The position numbers and the translations under genes were made by a program. A stretch of 64,000 nucleotides of DNA from Cellulophaga sp. RHA19 (GTDB lineage: Bacteria; Bacteroidota; Bacteroidia; Flavobacteriales; Flavobacteriaceae), in the NCBI RefSeq assembly GCF_002813425.1, contig NZ_PHUL01000001.1, positions 62,001-126,000 of the forward strand, given 5' to 3'. Shown piece after piece: positions 19,478 through 27,802 of this stretch. Under the pieces are notes generated by a model, which worked only from the letters and a program-made list of their open reading frames with translations, had not been told where the DNA came from and searched no databases. Each line of letters begins with the position of its first letter. The stretch's first letter is position 1.

Positions 19478-20344
19478 ATGATGAAAGCTATATTACTCAC
19501 AATATCTTTTTTTATGCTAAATGGATGTTTAAACGACAAAGCAAATAAAAGTTTAACTAACACGGAAAAAACAAAAATGAATAAAATATATTATTTACAT
19601 TATAATTTTAATGCCGATTTTGAAATAATTTTTAATGGCGTTTCATTAATAAGAAATAACAAAATTGGAGTTGTTAATGATTATCAATATCTAAATCCAT
19701 ATATAAATAAAAAAGGTGTTCAAACACTAAGTTTAAAAATAAAACCTCAAGAAAAGGATGATTTATTAACAGAAAATTATCTCAAGAACATAAGTATTGA
19801 TATCTACTATTCTGAAAATGATGAAAATCCACCATTTAAATTAGTGAAGAAATGCGAGTTAAAATCAATTGAAAAACCACTAAAGATTTTTATTGATTCT
19901 TGGACATTTGAAGCAGAGGTTCCATACAGCTTAGTTGGACTTGAAAATTCTCAATCTTTTTTAGATAAAGACCAAAATAAATTATTAGAAAAAGTAATTG
20001 AAAAATACTCTAATGTTAAAAACATTATTAATAATGGTGATACTTTGAAGTACCTAGAAATTTATAAAAAATCTAGAGAAAGAGAAATGAATTCTATGTA
20101 TTATGATGTAAGTAAACAAAAAGAATACCTAAATAGTCTAAGTAAAAGAGTATTATCTTCAAAAGGGTTTATGCAGCCTATTTCTGATTACAAACTTTTT
20201 ATACATCCGAATGGGAAATTAGTCCAATTGGTTAATTCCAATGGCTCTACACCTTTATATTCAATTGATGATAAAGGTAAAAGAAAATCTTATGGATTAA
20301 TACTTCATCAATTAAAAGGAGCAAATGAATTAGAAGTCTATTAA
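19478..20344 (+). CDS. Lipoprotein of the T6SS array (candidate immunity), member 1
   Basis: The 288-residue protein has a type II signal peptide with lipobox LNGC (Cys17). It shares a weak layout with the next genes: a beta segment with ENPx-like NPYI near residue 75, a VPYSLVGLENSQ block near residue 147, and a C-terminal ending LKGANELEVY. It starts two bases after the stop of the 981-residue candidate effector, the first position where an immunity gene is expected. I read it as an immunity lipoprotein that protects the periplasmic face of a membrane; this is inferred from linkage and export. Confidence 0.55.
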   Translation: MMKAILLTISFFMLNGCLNDKANKSLTNTEKTKMNKIYYLHYNFNADFEIIFNGVSLIRNNKIGVVNDYQYLNPYINKKGVQTLSLKIKPQEKDDLLTENYLKNISIDIYYSENDENPPFKLVKKCELKSIEKPLKIFIDSWTFEAEVPYSLVGLENSQSFLDKDQNKLLEKVIEKYSNVKNIINNGDTLKYLEIYKKSREREMNSMYYDVSKQKEYLNSLSKRVLSSKGFMQPISDYKLFIHPNGKLVQLVNSNGSTPLYSIDDKGKRKSYGLILHQLKGANELEVY

Positions 20345-21289
20345 ATGTTTAAACCAAAACATATTGTTCTATTATTTTGTTTAGTGTTTCTACAAAGTTG
20401 TTTATCTCAACAGAGACTCCCTTCCATGAAATCAAACTTAAATAGAGAGAGAAAAAAAACAACACAACAGGTAGCGAAAGAAAAACAATACCGATACTAC
20501 ATAAGTATAGGGGTGTATTTACCTTTTGAACTGTACTTAAATGATATTTTAATAAAACACGGTACTACAGGAGTAAGTTCGGCAGTAGAGCTAAACCCAT
20601 GGTTATTAAACAATGGTACTTATAAGGTTACCATTAAGTTTTTCCCCGATGTAGGTGGCGATACGGTGGTAAATATGGGAAAAGAGCAATTGCCATATCG
20701 CTTAGATTTTTATAAAGTAATTATAAACGATAACAGAGATATAGAGCAAGAGAGTGAGCCTATTAATTTGCCATTAATTACTACCAATGAAGATTTACCT
20801 TATTTTAAACAAAGTTGGGATATTGAGGTAAAAGATCTGCCTTATGAGCTAGAAGGCTGGCAAAACGGACAAGATTTAAGCACATGGGATAAAGAGACAC
20901 TACAAAAAAAAGTGATTGCTTATTATGAGAAGTTAAGAACTATATTGAATAATGGGGATGCAAATTCCTTTAATCACTTATGTGTACAACGAGACAAAGA
21001 AACGAATGTGTTTAATTATGATTATAATTCGAGAATAGTTCTCGAAGAATTCGAGAATAGTTCTCGAAGAATCCGAGAATATGCTAAAGGAAACATGGTT
21101 CCTATTAAAAAATACACTATAAAAATCTACGGTAAGAACAATCAATTGGTGTCTTTAGAAAGAGTAGATAAAGAAAATATGAGAGAAGGCGTTTTAAGAA
21201 CATTAGAGCCAGATGGAGCAATTAGGATTTACAACATAAAACTCTATCTTCCAAAAGATAGTGATGAGTTTGTTATTATACGTAAATAA
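20345..21289 (+). CDS. Lipoprotein of the T6SS array, member 2, with internal 22-bp repeats
   Basis: The 314-residue lipoprotein has lipobox LQSC (Cys19) and starts directly at the base after the previous stop. It has the family layout: FELYLNDI near residue 58, LNPWLL near 75, VKDLPYELEGWQNGQDLS near 166, and a C-terminus IKLYLPKDSDEFVIIRK. Two tandem 22-base units with inner palindromes lie at 21028-21071, coding EEFENSSRR-like residues. Its last 16 codons and the 25 bases after them recur in the two collapsed genes at 23244 and 25376, so this gene type was once repeated too. Immunity function is inferred. Confidence 0.55.
   Translation: MFKPKHIVLLFCLVFLQSCLSQQRLPSMKSNLNRERKKTTQQVAKEKQYRYYISIGVYLPFELYLNDILIKHGTTGVSSAVELNPWLLNNGTYKVTIKFFPDVGGDTVVNMGKEQLPYRLDFYKVIINDNRDIEQESEPINLPLITTNEDLPYFKQSWDIEVKDLPYELEGWQNGQDLSTWDKETLQKKVIAYYEKLRTILNNGDANSFNHLCVQRDKETNVFNYDYNSRIVLEEFENSSRRIREYAKGNMVPIKKYTIKIYGKNNQLVSLERVDKENMREGVLRTLEPDGAIRIYNIKLYLPKDSDEFVIIRK
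21028..21080 (+). repeat. Tandem 22-bp palindromic repeat inside a lipoprotein gene
   Basis: The unit runs 21028-21049 and again 21050-21071, with a partial third from 21072. Each unit contains TTCGAGAA-TAG-TTCTCGAA, a perfect inverted repeat. The unit length is not a multiple of three, so gain or loss of one copy would shift the frame. Confidence 0.85.
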
Positions 21290-21298
21290 GTATAAAAT

Positions 21299-22222
21299 AT
21301 GACAATAAAAAAGCACCTTTTTATCCTATCGCTGTTTGTTCTTTTTCAAAGTTGCGGGCAAGAAAAAAAATCTCAAGCAGCATTAAATACAAAAATAGAA
21401 GAAATAGTAGCTTATGCCACTAAAGGATTGCCTGATTATGAGAAAATGGAAAAACTCCCAGATTTATACAACATCTCCATCTCTAGCTCCAACTGCAAGT
21501 ATGAAATTTTAATTAGTGATTTACAGTCAGCTGCTTTTTTTAACGATTCGCAAGGGTCTGTAACTTCAAAAACAAAAGGAATTAACTCGTCTTTATTAGG
21601 TAGTGGATTAACACCTATTGAAATTCGGTTATTTCCTAGTACAGGGAAGCAGGTGTTAGACAAATATGCATCTATCTCAATAAAAATAGAACACATACCA
21701 CATATGGGCAGTGCCGAAGGCAGAGAAACTGTGTGGACCTATAAAATGCCAATGTTAGAGCAACCTTTACCTACATTTGTGCATAAAGGAGCGTTTGAGG
21801 TTACAGTGCCATTTAAATTAACCTCTTTAGAAAATGCGGTAGATTTAAGCACTTTAGACAGCACCCAATTACGCAAAGAAGTAGATGCCCAGTTTGCTAC
21901 ATTTATAAGTATTTTAGAACAAGGTGATGGGGTTGCTTTACTCGATTTTACTAGAGAGAGAGAGAGAGTAGGAACCGTACAATGGTACTCAACGAAAAAA
22001 GAACTTAAAGAAGAAATGGTAACTGATATTGAACGTATACAAAAATCTAAACTAGTTCCTTTACCAAAATCAATACTAAGATTTTATGGAAAAAACAAGA
22101 TTGTTACACTTAGAAAAGCTAAGACATTAGAAACTTATATATGGATGGATGATGGCGAGTATTATTTTGGGCGTGCTTTAAATTTATATAAAACTAAAGA
22201 TAATAAATGGCATGTTTGGTAA
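21299..22222 (+). CDS. Lipoprotein of the T6SS array, A-type copy 1
   Basis: The 307-residue lipoprotein has lipobox FQSC (Cys19) in a signal peptide shared almost letter for letter with the genes at 23431 and 25563. The body contains GSGLTPIEIRLFPSTGK near residue 100, EVTVPFKLTSLENAVDLS near 172, and a C-terminus with YLYKT/NKWHVW. It is the first A copy of the tandem unit. Most differences from copy 2 lie in the last 90 residues, which suggests that this part determines specificity. Candidate immunity protein for a periplasmic-acting effector, by context. Confidence 0.55.
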   Translation: MTIKKHLFILSLFVLFQSCGQEKKSQAALNTKIEEIVAYATKGLPDYEKMEKLPDLYNISISSSNCKYEILISDLQSAAFFNDSQGSVTSKTKGINSSLLGSGLTPIEIRLFPSTGKQVLDKYASISIKIEHIPHMGSAEGRETVWTYKMPMLEQPLPTFVHKGAFEVTVPFKLTSLENAVDLSTLDSTQLRKEVDAQFATFISILEQGDGVALLDFTRERERVGTVQWYSTKKELKEEMVTDIERIQKSKLVPLPKSILRFYGKNKIVTLRKAKTLETYIWMDDGEYYFGRALNLYKTKDNKWHVW

Positions 22223-22273
22223 ATATATAGCTCTAATTTTTGGTTTTATATAATAATAAAAAAAGTAAAGACA

Positions 22274-23242
22274 TTGACAACTTATAAAATAATATTCTTA
22301 TGTTTTTTGGGCTTATCTGTAGCTTGTAACAGCCAAGTAAACCCAGAAGTACAGGAAATATTTAGCAATTTAGGAGAAAACGTAATTGCCAATGACGAAG
22401 CTTACAATGCCAATATTCGCATAGGTGCTTGCAGCTACGAAGTACTAATTAACGATATGCGAGTAGACTATTTTTTTGGAAGACTAAATGGTACTACCAG
22501 TGGTAGTATTCCTATAAACCCATATATTTTAAAAACAGGCTGGCAAACTTGGACGATTAGAGTGTACCCAGAGTGGAAAGACCGAAGTTATTTTGATACA
22601 AATGGTATTTCGGAAGGGGCGTTGGTTGAGTTACAGATAAACAAATACAAATACAAGCCCAATGGCGATGTAGAAACCTTGTATGAATCAGAAAAGTTTG
22701 AACGTAAACAACCAGAAGGCGATTACGATGCCAAGTTTCCTGATGCAGGTAAACCGTATGTAGAATATAAGGGGAAGTTTTATGCCGAAGTACCCTATGA
22801 ATTAGAAGGTTGGAGTAATAGCCAAGATTTAAGTAAAGAAGATAAAGACGAATTGTTTGAAGAATTGTTAATAGAGTACAACACCTACCGAGATCTTATT
22901 ACCAATAAAGAATTGCCTGAAATTGCTCGAAATATTCACAAAATGAAAGAAGAACGAGCGATAGCTAAAAGTAATAGTAATGAGGAACTACAAGAAATTA
23001 TTACTAATTTTATAGATGGTTGGGGGCATGATATGACCATGTACCCTATTGAAAAGGTAGCCTTAAAAATGTATGGAAATGGTAAGGTAATTGCATTAGA
23101 ACGAACGGATATTATGGGGCATACACCTTTAATAGGGAGTTATTTACTTGAAAAAGATGGTGAAAAATATAATAAAGCTGTAGTTATTAGCCTTCACTTT
23201 CATCGCCCAAAAGGTTCATCTAAATTAGAAGTAATTCGTTAG
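22274..23242 (+). CDS. Lipoprotein of the T6SS array, B-type copy 1 (TTG start)
   Basis: The 322-residue lipoprotein has lipobox SVAC (Cys18). The only possible start that keeps the full signal peptide is the TTG at 22274; no ATG is available in frame before the lipobox. It has SYEVLINDM near residue 54, INPYIL near 78, EVPYELEGWSNSQDLS near 175, and ends HRPKGSSKLEVIR. It is about 95% identical to the copy at 24406, with most changes between residues about 230 and 310. Immunity role inferred from its position in the T6SS array. Confidence 0.55.
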   Translation: MTTYKIIFLCFLGLSVACNSQVNPEVQEIFSNLGENVIANDEAYNANIRIGACSYEVLINDMRVDYFFGRLNGTTSGSIPINPYILKTGWQTWTIRVYPEWKDRSYFDTNGISEGALVELQINKYKYKPNGDVETLYESEKFERKQPEGDYDAKFPDAGKPYVEYKGKFYAEVPYELEGWSNSQDLSKEDKDELFEELLIEYNTYRDLITNKELPEIARNIHKMKEERAIAKSNSNEELQEIITNFIDGWGHDMTMYPIEKVALKMYGNGKVIALERTDIMGHTPLIGSYLLEKDGEKYNKAVVISLHFHRPKGSSKLEVIR

Positions 23243-23243
23243 T

Positions 23244-23421
23244 ATGAAAACGAGGTTATTCCCTGTTTTATTTATTTTGTTGCCCCTTTTGGTGAGTTGC
23301 CAAACCAAAGTAACCAAACAAATGAAAACAGAAGTACAGGAAAATATCAGGAGGGGGCCAGTACCCCATAAAACTCTATCTTCCAAAAGACAGTAATAAA
23401 TTTGTAATAATACGTAAATAA
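23244..23421 (+). pseudogene. Collapsed lipoprotein gene (signal peptide joined to a tail), copy 1
   Basis: The ATG at 23244 encodes a signal peptide with lipobox LVSC and about 30 more residues. The sequence then jumps to DNA coding KLYLPKDS-KFVIIRK in another frame, which is the tail of the 20345 gene. The middle, about 750 bases, has been lost. The bases after the stop match those after 20345. Confidence 0.85.
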
Positions 23422-23430
23422 GTATAAAAT

Positions 23431-24354
23431 ATGACAATAAAAAAGTACCTTTTAATTCTATCGCTGTTTGTTCTTTTTCAAAGTTGCGGGCAAGAAAAAA
23501 AATCTCAAGCAGCATTAAATACCAAAATAGAAGAAATAATAAGCTATGCTACCGAAGGATTGCCCGATTATGGAAAGATGGAAAAATTACCCGATTTATA
23601 CAACATTTCTATCTCTAGCTCCAACTGCAAGTATGTAATTTTAATAAATGACATACCAAATACTGCTTTTTCTAATGATTCGCAAGGCTCTGTAACTTCA
23701 AAAACAAAAGGAATTAACTCGTCTTTATTAGGTAGTGGATTAACACCTATTGAAATTCGGTTATTTCCTAGTACAGGGAAACAAGTGTTAGACAAATATG
23801 CATCTATTTCCGTAAAAATAGAACATATACCACATATGGGCAGTGCCGAAGGCAGAGAAACTGTGTGGACCTATAAAATGCCAATGCTAGAGCAACCTTT
23901 ACCTACATTTGTGCATAAAGGGGCCTTTGAAGTTACAGTGCCATTTAAAATAACCGCTTTAGAAAATGCGGTAGATTTAAGTACTTTAGACAGCACCCAA
24001 TTACGTAAAGAAGTAGATGCCCAGTTTGCTACATTTATAAGTATTTTAGAAAAAGGTGATGGCGTAGCTTTACTAGATTTCACTAAAGAAAGAGAGAGAA
24101 GGAGTGCTAAAAAATGGTATTCAACTAAAGAAGAACTTAAAGAAGAAATGGTAGCTGATATAGAGGAAATAAAAAAATCTAAATTATTGCCTTTACCGAA
24201 AGCTATATTAAAATTTTATGCTAATAATAAAGTTGTATCATTGAAAAATGCGGAGACATTAGAAACTTACTTATGGATGGATGATGGCGAGTATTATTCT
24301 GGGCGTGCTTTATATTTATATAAAACTAAAGATAATAAATGGCATGTTTGGTAA
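23431..24354 (+). CDS. Lipoprotein of the T6SS array, A-type copy 2
   Basis: This 307-residue lipoprotein (lipobox FQSC, Cys19) is the second A copy, exactly 2132 bases after the first. The central 150 residues are nearly identical to copy 1; changes concentrate around residues 68-78 (INDIPNTAFS against ISDLQSAAFF) and in the last 90 residues. Concentration of changes in limited patches is what one expects if paralogous immunity proteins match different toxin alleles, but this is inference. The A-rich leader and spacing equal those of copy 1. Confidence 0.55.
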   Translation: MTIKKYLLILSLFVLFQSCGQEKKSQAALNTKIEEIISYATEGLPDYGKMEKLPDLYNISISSSNCKYVILINDIPNTAFSNDSQGSVTSKTKGINSSLLGSGLTPIEIRLFPSTGKQVLDKYASISVKIEHIPHMGSAEGRETVWTYKMPMLEQPLPTFVHKGAFEVTVPFKITALENAVDLSTLDSTQLRKEVDAQFATFISILEKGDGVALLDFTKERERRSAKKWYSTKEELKEEMVADIEEIKKSKLLPLPKAILKFYANNKVVSLKNAETLETYLWMDDGEYYSGRALYLYKTKDNKWHVW

Positions 24355-24405
24355 ATATATAGCTCTAATTTTTGGTTTTATATAAATATAAAGAAAGTAA
24401 AGACA

Positions 24406-25374
24406 TTGACAACTTATAAAATAATATTCTTATGTTTTTTGGGCTTATCTGTAGCTTGTAACAGCCAAGTAAACCCAGAAGTACAAGAAATATTTAGCAA
24501 TTTAGGAGAAAACGTAATTGCCAATGACGAAGCTTACAATGCCAATATTTGGATAGGTGCTTGCAGCTACGAAGTATTAATTAACGATATGCGAGTAGAC
24601 TATTTTTTTGGAAGACTAAATGGTACCATCAGTGGTAGTATTCCTATAAACCCATATATTTTAAAAACAGGCTGGCAAACTTGGACGATTAGAGTGTACC
24701 CAGAGTGGAAAGACCGAAGTTTTTTTGATACAAACGGTATTTCGGAAGGGGCGTTGGTTGAGTTACAGATAAACAAATACAAATACAAGCCCAATGGCGA
24801 TGTAGAAACCTTGTATGAATCAGAAAAATTTGAGCGTAAAAAACCAGAAGGCGATTACGATGCCAAGTTTCCTGATGCAGGTAAACCGTATGTAGAATAT
24901 AAGGGGAAGTTTTATGCCGAAGTACCTTATGAGTTAGAAGGCTGGAGTAATAGCCAAGATTTAAGCAAAGAAGATAAAGACGAGTTGTTTGAAGAATTAC
25001 TAAAGGAGTATAACACCTACCGAGATCTTATTACCAATAAAGAATTGCCTGAAATTGCTCGAAATATTCATAAAATGAAAAAAGAACGAGCAATTACGAA
25101 TAGTGATAGTAATGAAGAGGTACAAGAAACCATTGCTAATTTTATAAAACTTTGGGGGCAAGATATGACCATGTACCCTATTGAAAATGTAGCCTTAAAA
25201 ATGTATGGTAATGGTAAGGTAGTTGCCTTAGAGCGATTTGATGTTAGAGGAGAAACACCTTTAATAGGACAGTATTGGCTCGAAAAAGATGGTGGAAAAC
25301 ACGATACAGCTAATGTATTTAGCCTTTATTTCCATCGCCCAAAAGGTTCATCTAAATTAGAAGTAATTCGTTAG
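24406..25374 (+). CDS. Lipoprotein of the T6SS array, B-type copy 2 (TTG start)
   Basis: The 322-residue lipoprotein (lipobox SVAC, Cys18) is the second B copy, again starting with TTG. It matches copy 1 through most of its length; differences cluster from about residue 228 onward (for example RAITNSDSNEEVQET and RFDVRGETPLIGQYWL). The 51-base spacer after the A gene is also repeated, including the octamers around TTTGGTTTTATATA. Part of the putative immunity array. Confidence 0.55.
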   Translation: MTTYKIIFLCFLGLSVACNSQVNPEVQEIFSNLGENVIANDEAYNANIWIGACSYEVLINDMRVDYFFGRLNGTISGSIPINPYILKTGWQTWTIRVYPEWKDRSFFDTNGISEGALVELQINKYKYKPNGDVETLYESEKFERKKPEGDYDAKFPDAGKPYVEYKGKFYAEVPYELEGWSNSQDLSKEDKDELFEELLKEYNTYRDLITNKELPEIARNIHKMKKERAITNSDSNEEVQETIANFIKLWGQDMTMYPIENVALKMYGNGKVVALERFDVRGETPLIGQYWLEKDGGKHDTANVFSLYFHRPKGSSKLEVIR

Positions 25375-25375
25375 T

Positions 25376-25553
25376 ATGAAAACAAGGTTATTCCCTGTTT
25401 TATTTATTTTGTTGCCCTTTTTGGTAAGTTGCCAAACCAAAGTAACCAAACAAATGAAAACAGAAGTACAAGAAAATATCAGGAGGGGGACAATACCCCA
25501 TTAAACTCTATCTTCCAAAAGACAGTAATAAATTTGTAATAATACGTAAATAA
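25376..25553 (+). pseudogene. Collapsed lipoprotein gene, copy 2
   Basis: This is the second copy of the remnant at 23244, 2132 bases on, with the same deletion joint. The open frame ends early (MKTRLFPVLF... to RRGTIPH). It shows the collapse happened before the tandem duplication. Confidence 0.85.
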
Positions 25554-25562
25554 GTATAAAAT

Positions 25563-26495
25563 ATGACAATAAAAAAGTACCTTTTAATTCTATCGCTGTT
25601 TGTTCTTTTTCAAAGTTGCGGGCAAGAAAAAATGAATGATCTATTAGAGTACGAAATTAAAAAATTAGATGAAATAAAAGTTTTTAATACCCAACCTGTA
25701 TATGCATTACAGTTAAATAAAAACCTATGCAGAGTTCTTATTAGGTGTAATAATATTCCGCATTGGCTTACTTTTTATGAAAACTATGGAGAAAGTATGT
25801 TAGTACCCCTTAATATTTATATACCAAAATCAGGCAAGCAATTGCTAACTATACAAGTATTTCCAAAAGAAGGAGATAAGTTTATAGCAGAAAACGCAAA
25901 TGCAGATATACGTTTGATTCATATGAAAGATAAAGACGATTCTATACAAGACTTTGAAAACCTTGTGGAATTGGGTTTACCTGAAAATTTAGGCGATTTA
26001 AAATTACCATATTATGAGTTTACAATTCCTTTTGATGCTGTAGTTCCCTTTGATTTTAGTAAAGAGCTGGAAACGGCAAAAGACCTAAGTAAAGTTAAAA
26101 ACATAGAGGAATTGGCTGTAAATAAATATAATCAGTTAAAAGAATATATTGAAGAAGGAAAAGGAAAAGCTTTTTTAGACGAAACCAAGAATTTTGAATT
26201 AAGACTAATTTCTTACAATTATTTTAGTAAAGATGAAATCATTGAAGATTACAAGATGGGAAATTCAACTACAATGAACTTTTTCTCTCCAGACATTGAA
26301 AACACAAAGGTTTCTCCAATAAAAGATTATGAAATAGTTTTTGGATATAATTCTAAGTTAATAACCTTAAGGCGTTTTGATAATAAAGATGCTATACTAG
26401 AAATTGAAACTGAAAAAAAAGGAAAAAAAGAAGAAACATCAATCTATTTAACACTCTTTATGCCAGCTGGTAGTAATGAGCTAAAAGTATGGTAA
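25563..26495 (+). CDS. Lipoprotein of the T6SS array, A-type signal with a divergent body
   Basis: The 310-residue lipoprotein starts with the same 23 residues as the A-type genes (lipobox FQSC, Cys19, then GQEK) but the rest is different: RVLIRCNNIPHWLTF near residue 60, VPLNIYIPKSGKQLLTIQVFP near 82, AVVPFDFSKELETAKDLS near 158, and a C-terminus with FMPAGSNELKVW. The sharp switch after the signal peptide suggests that a new body was joined to an existing promoter-proximal half. Its layout keeps it in the same broad family. Candidate immunity protein. Confidence 0.55.
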   Translation: MTIKKYLLILSLFVLFQSCGQEKMNDLLEYEIKKLDEIKVFNTQPVYALQLNKNLCRVLIRCNNIPHWLTFYENYGESMLVPLNIYIPKSGKQLLTIQVFPKEGDKFIAENANADIRLIHMKDKDDSIQDFENLVELGLPENLGDLKLPYYEFTIPFDAVVPFDFSKELETAKDLSKVKNIEELAVNKYNQLKEYIEEGKGKAFLDETKNFELRLISYNYFSKDEIIEDYKMGNSTTMNFFSPDIENTKVSPIKDYEIVFGYNSKLITLRRFDNKDAILEIETEKKGKKEETSIYLTLFMPAGSNELKVW

Positions 26496-26605
26496 TGACT
26501 AAATATATTTTAATTCTATCACTGTTTGTTCTTTTTCAAAGTTGCGGGCAAGAAAAAAAATCTCAAGCAGCATTAAATACCAATATATATATTAAAGCTA
26601 CCTAG
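26495..26605 (+). pseudogene. Truncated A-type lipoprotein gene at the end of the array
   Basis: An ATG overlapping the previous stop encodes the A-type signal peptide and lipobox (FQSCGQEKKSQAALNT) and then runs into the terminator hairpin, ending after 36 residues. The rest of the gene is gone. Confidence 0.8.
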
Positions 26606-26620
26606 TAATTAGGTAGCTTT
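26594..26620. terminator. Terminator hairpin between the lipoprotein array and tssK
   Basis: The perfect stem AAAGCTACCTA / TAGGTAGCTTT has a short loop and serves two convergent transcription units. Almost the same hairpin is repeated five times in the rhs cassette region (50548 onward). Confidence 0.75.
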
Positions 26621-26641
26621 GTGTTTTATATAAGACTTATC

Positions 26642-27802
26642 TTAATCAAAAATAGACCAAGAAGATTTACCTGGTTTATCTTTTTTAATCACAGAATCTT
26701 CACTTATAACAATATTATCTTTACGTTGCCCTATATACTCAAGAGCACTCATTTTGTTAAATAACCTATCTATTATAGATATAAACTCGCCCAATACCTC
26801 AACAGTTTCAGAAATATTTATATGGTTGTAACGGTTATTTAATACGTCTTCAATTTTAGAGTTAAAATTAGAAGGTTTAACATCTGTCCACTCAAAATAA
26901 TATTGCAGTAATTCTTCTCTTTCTTTTTCATCCATAATACTTAAAGATGTAGAAAACTGATTAGCTAAAATTGATATTTGTTTTGCTAAAAAAATTGGAG
27001 ATTCTTGTGATACAACTTCCTTTAAATAGTAAATACTTTGACCATAAAACTGATTAAAATCATTACACAACAAAAAAGTATTCTCTGCTAAACGGTTTAT
27101 TCTTTTATGGTTTCTATTTTTCTTAATTATTAAAATAGAGTTTTTCCTCATTCTTAATAATACCTGTATAAGATCTACCCTAAACTTTTCTAAAGCATCA
27201 TTATAAGCTACTTTTTTTACTGGAGGTATATAAGAATCGTTTAAAGAAAAAACGCCTTGTTCAGATTTTATTTCGCCAACTACTATAAAATTACCTTGCA
27301 AAAAATGCGTGTTAACTTGGTTAACAGGAACAACATCTAGTGCTATTTTTGGTAAGGCATATGGGTGGTGTAATGGAACTACCTCTGGATCTGGCTGCCC
27401 TACAGGCACTAACTCAAACGGACTTATAGACACTATTACATAATAGTTATGTATTGAAGCGTCTTCTGCTTCGCTAAAATTAATAACTTTTTTAGGTATA
27501 TCTTCTTCACCATAAAGCCCTTTATAATATAAAATCTTGTAGCCGTTTTTAGTTATTGCATTACAAGACTTAAGACTTACAGCTATACTAGTACCAGTAT
27601 CTGAAGACAGTTCTAAATCTAATGCACTAAAATTACTATCTATTGCCTCTAAAATACCAAAATCAAAGTTTTTTTGACCACTAGAATTATAATCTTTAAT
27701 AGTTTCTAGTATACTATAATATTGTTTAAAAAAATGTTTCTCTGATAGCTTAACTCCATCTGTCCAGTTAATGGGTAAGTTTTGTATTTTATTCGTTTTC
27801 AT
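26642..27802 (-). CDS. tssK: T6SS baseplate protein TssK
   Basis: The 386-residue protein has the TssK opening INWTDGVKLSEKHFFKQ (family pattern W-x-x-G-x-x-L-x-x-x-H-F) and a helical C-terminal half. TssK trimers join the baseplate wedges to the membrane complex. It is the last gene of the minus-strand operon and its start overlaps the end of tssN by 14 bases. Length is slightly below that of proteobacterial TssK (about 440), as usual in subtype iii. Confidence 0.85.
   Translation of the reverse strand: MKTNKIQNLPINWTDGVKLSEKHFFKQYYSILETIKDYNSSGQKNFDFGILEAIDSNFSALDLELSSDTGTSIAVSLKSCNAITKNGYKILYYKGLYGEEDIPKKVINFSEAEDASIHNYYVIVSISPFELVPVGQPDPEVVPLHHPYALPKIALDVVPVNQVNTHFLQGNFIVVGEIKSEQGVFSLNDSYIPPVKKVAYNDALEKFRVDLIQVLLRMRKNSILIIKKNRNHKRINRLAENTFLLCNDFNQFYGQSIYYLKEVVSQESPIFLAKQISILANQFSTSLSIMDEKEREELLQYYFEWTDVKPSNFNSKIEDVLNNRYNHINISETVEVLGEFISIIDRLFNKMSALEYIGQRKDNIVISEDSVIKKDKPGKSSWSIFD

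Larger units (their letters stand above)
21290..25562 (+). repeat. Two tandem 2132-bp units in the lipoprotein array
   Basis: Three starts of the A-type lipoprotein (21299, 23431, 25563), the two B-type starts (22274, 24406) and the two collapsed genes (23244, 25376) are each spaced exactly 2132 bases apart. The flanking bases are nearly identical, so this is a recent in-register tandem duplication. Confidence 0.92.

Noticed and set aside
23225..23515. 96-codon reverse frame in the lipoprotein array
   Set aside because: It covers the collapsed lipoprotein remnant on the other strand and the start of the next gene, without features of its own.
21290..25562. CRISPR-like or phage array
   Set aside because: The period is 2132 bases and the repeated units are full lipoprotein genes; no short regularly spaced repeats or cas genes are present.
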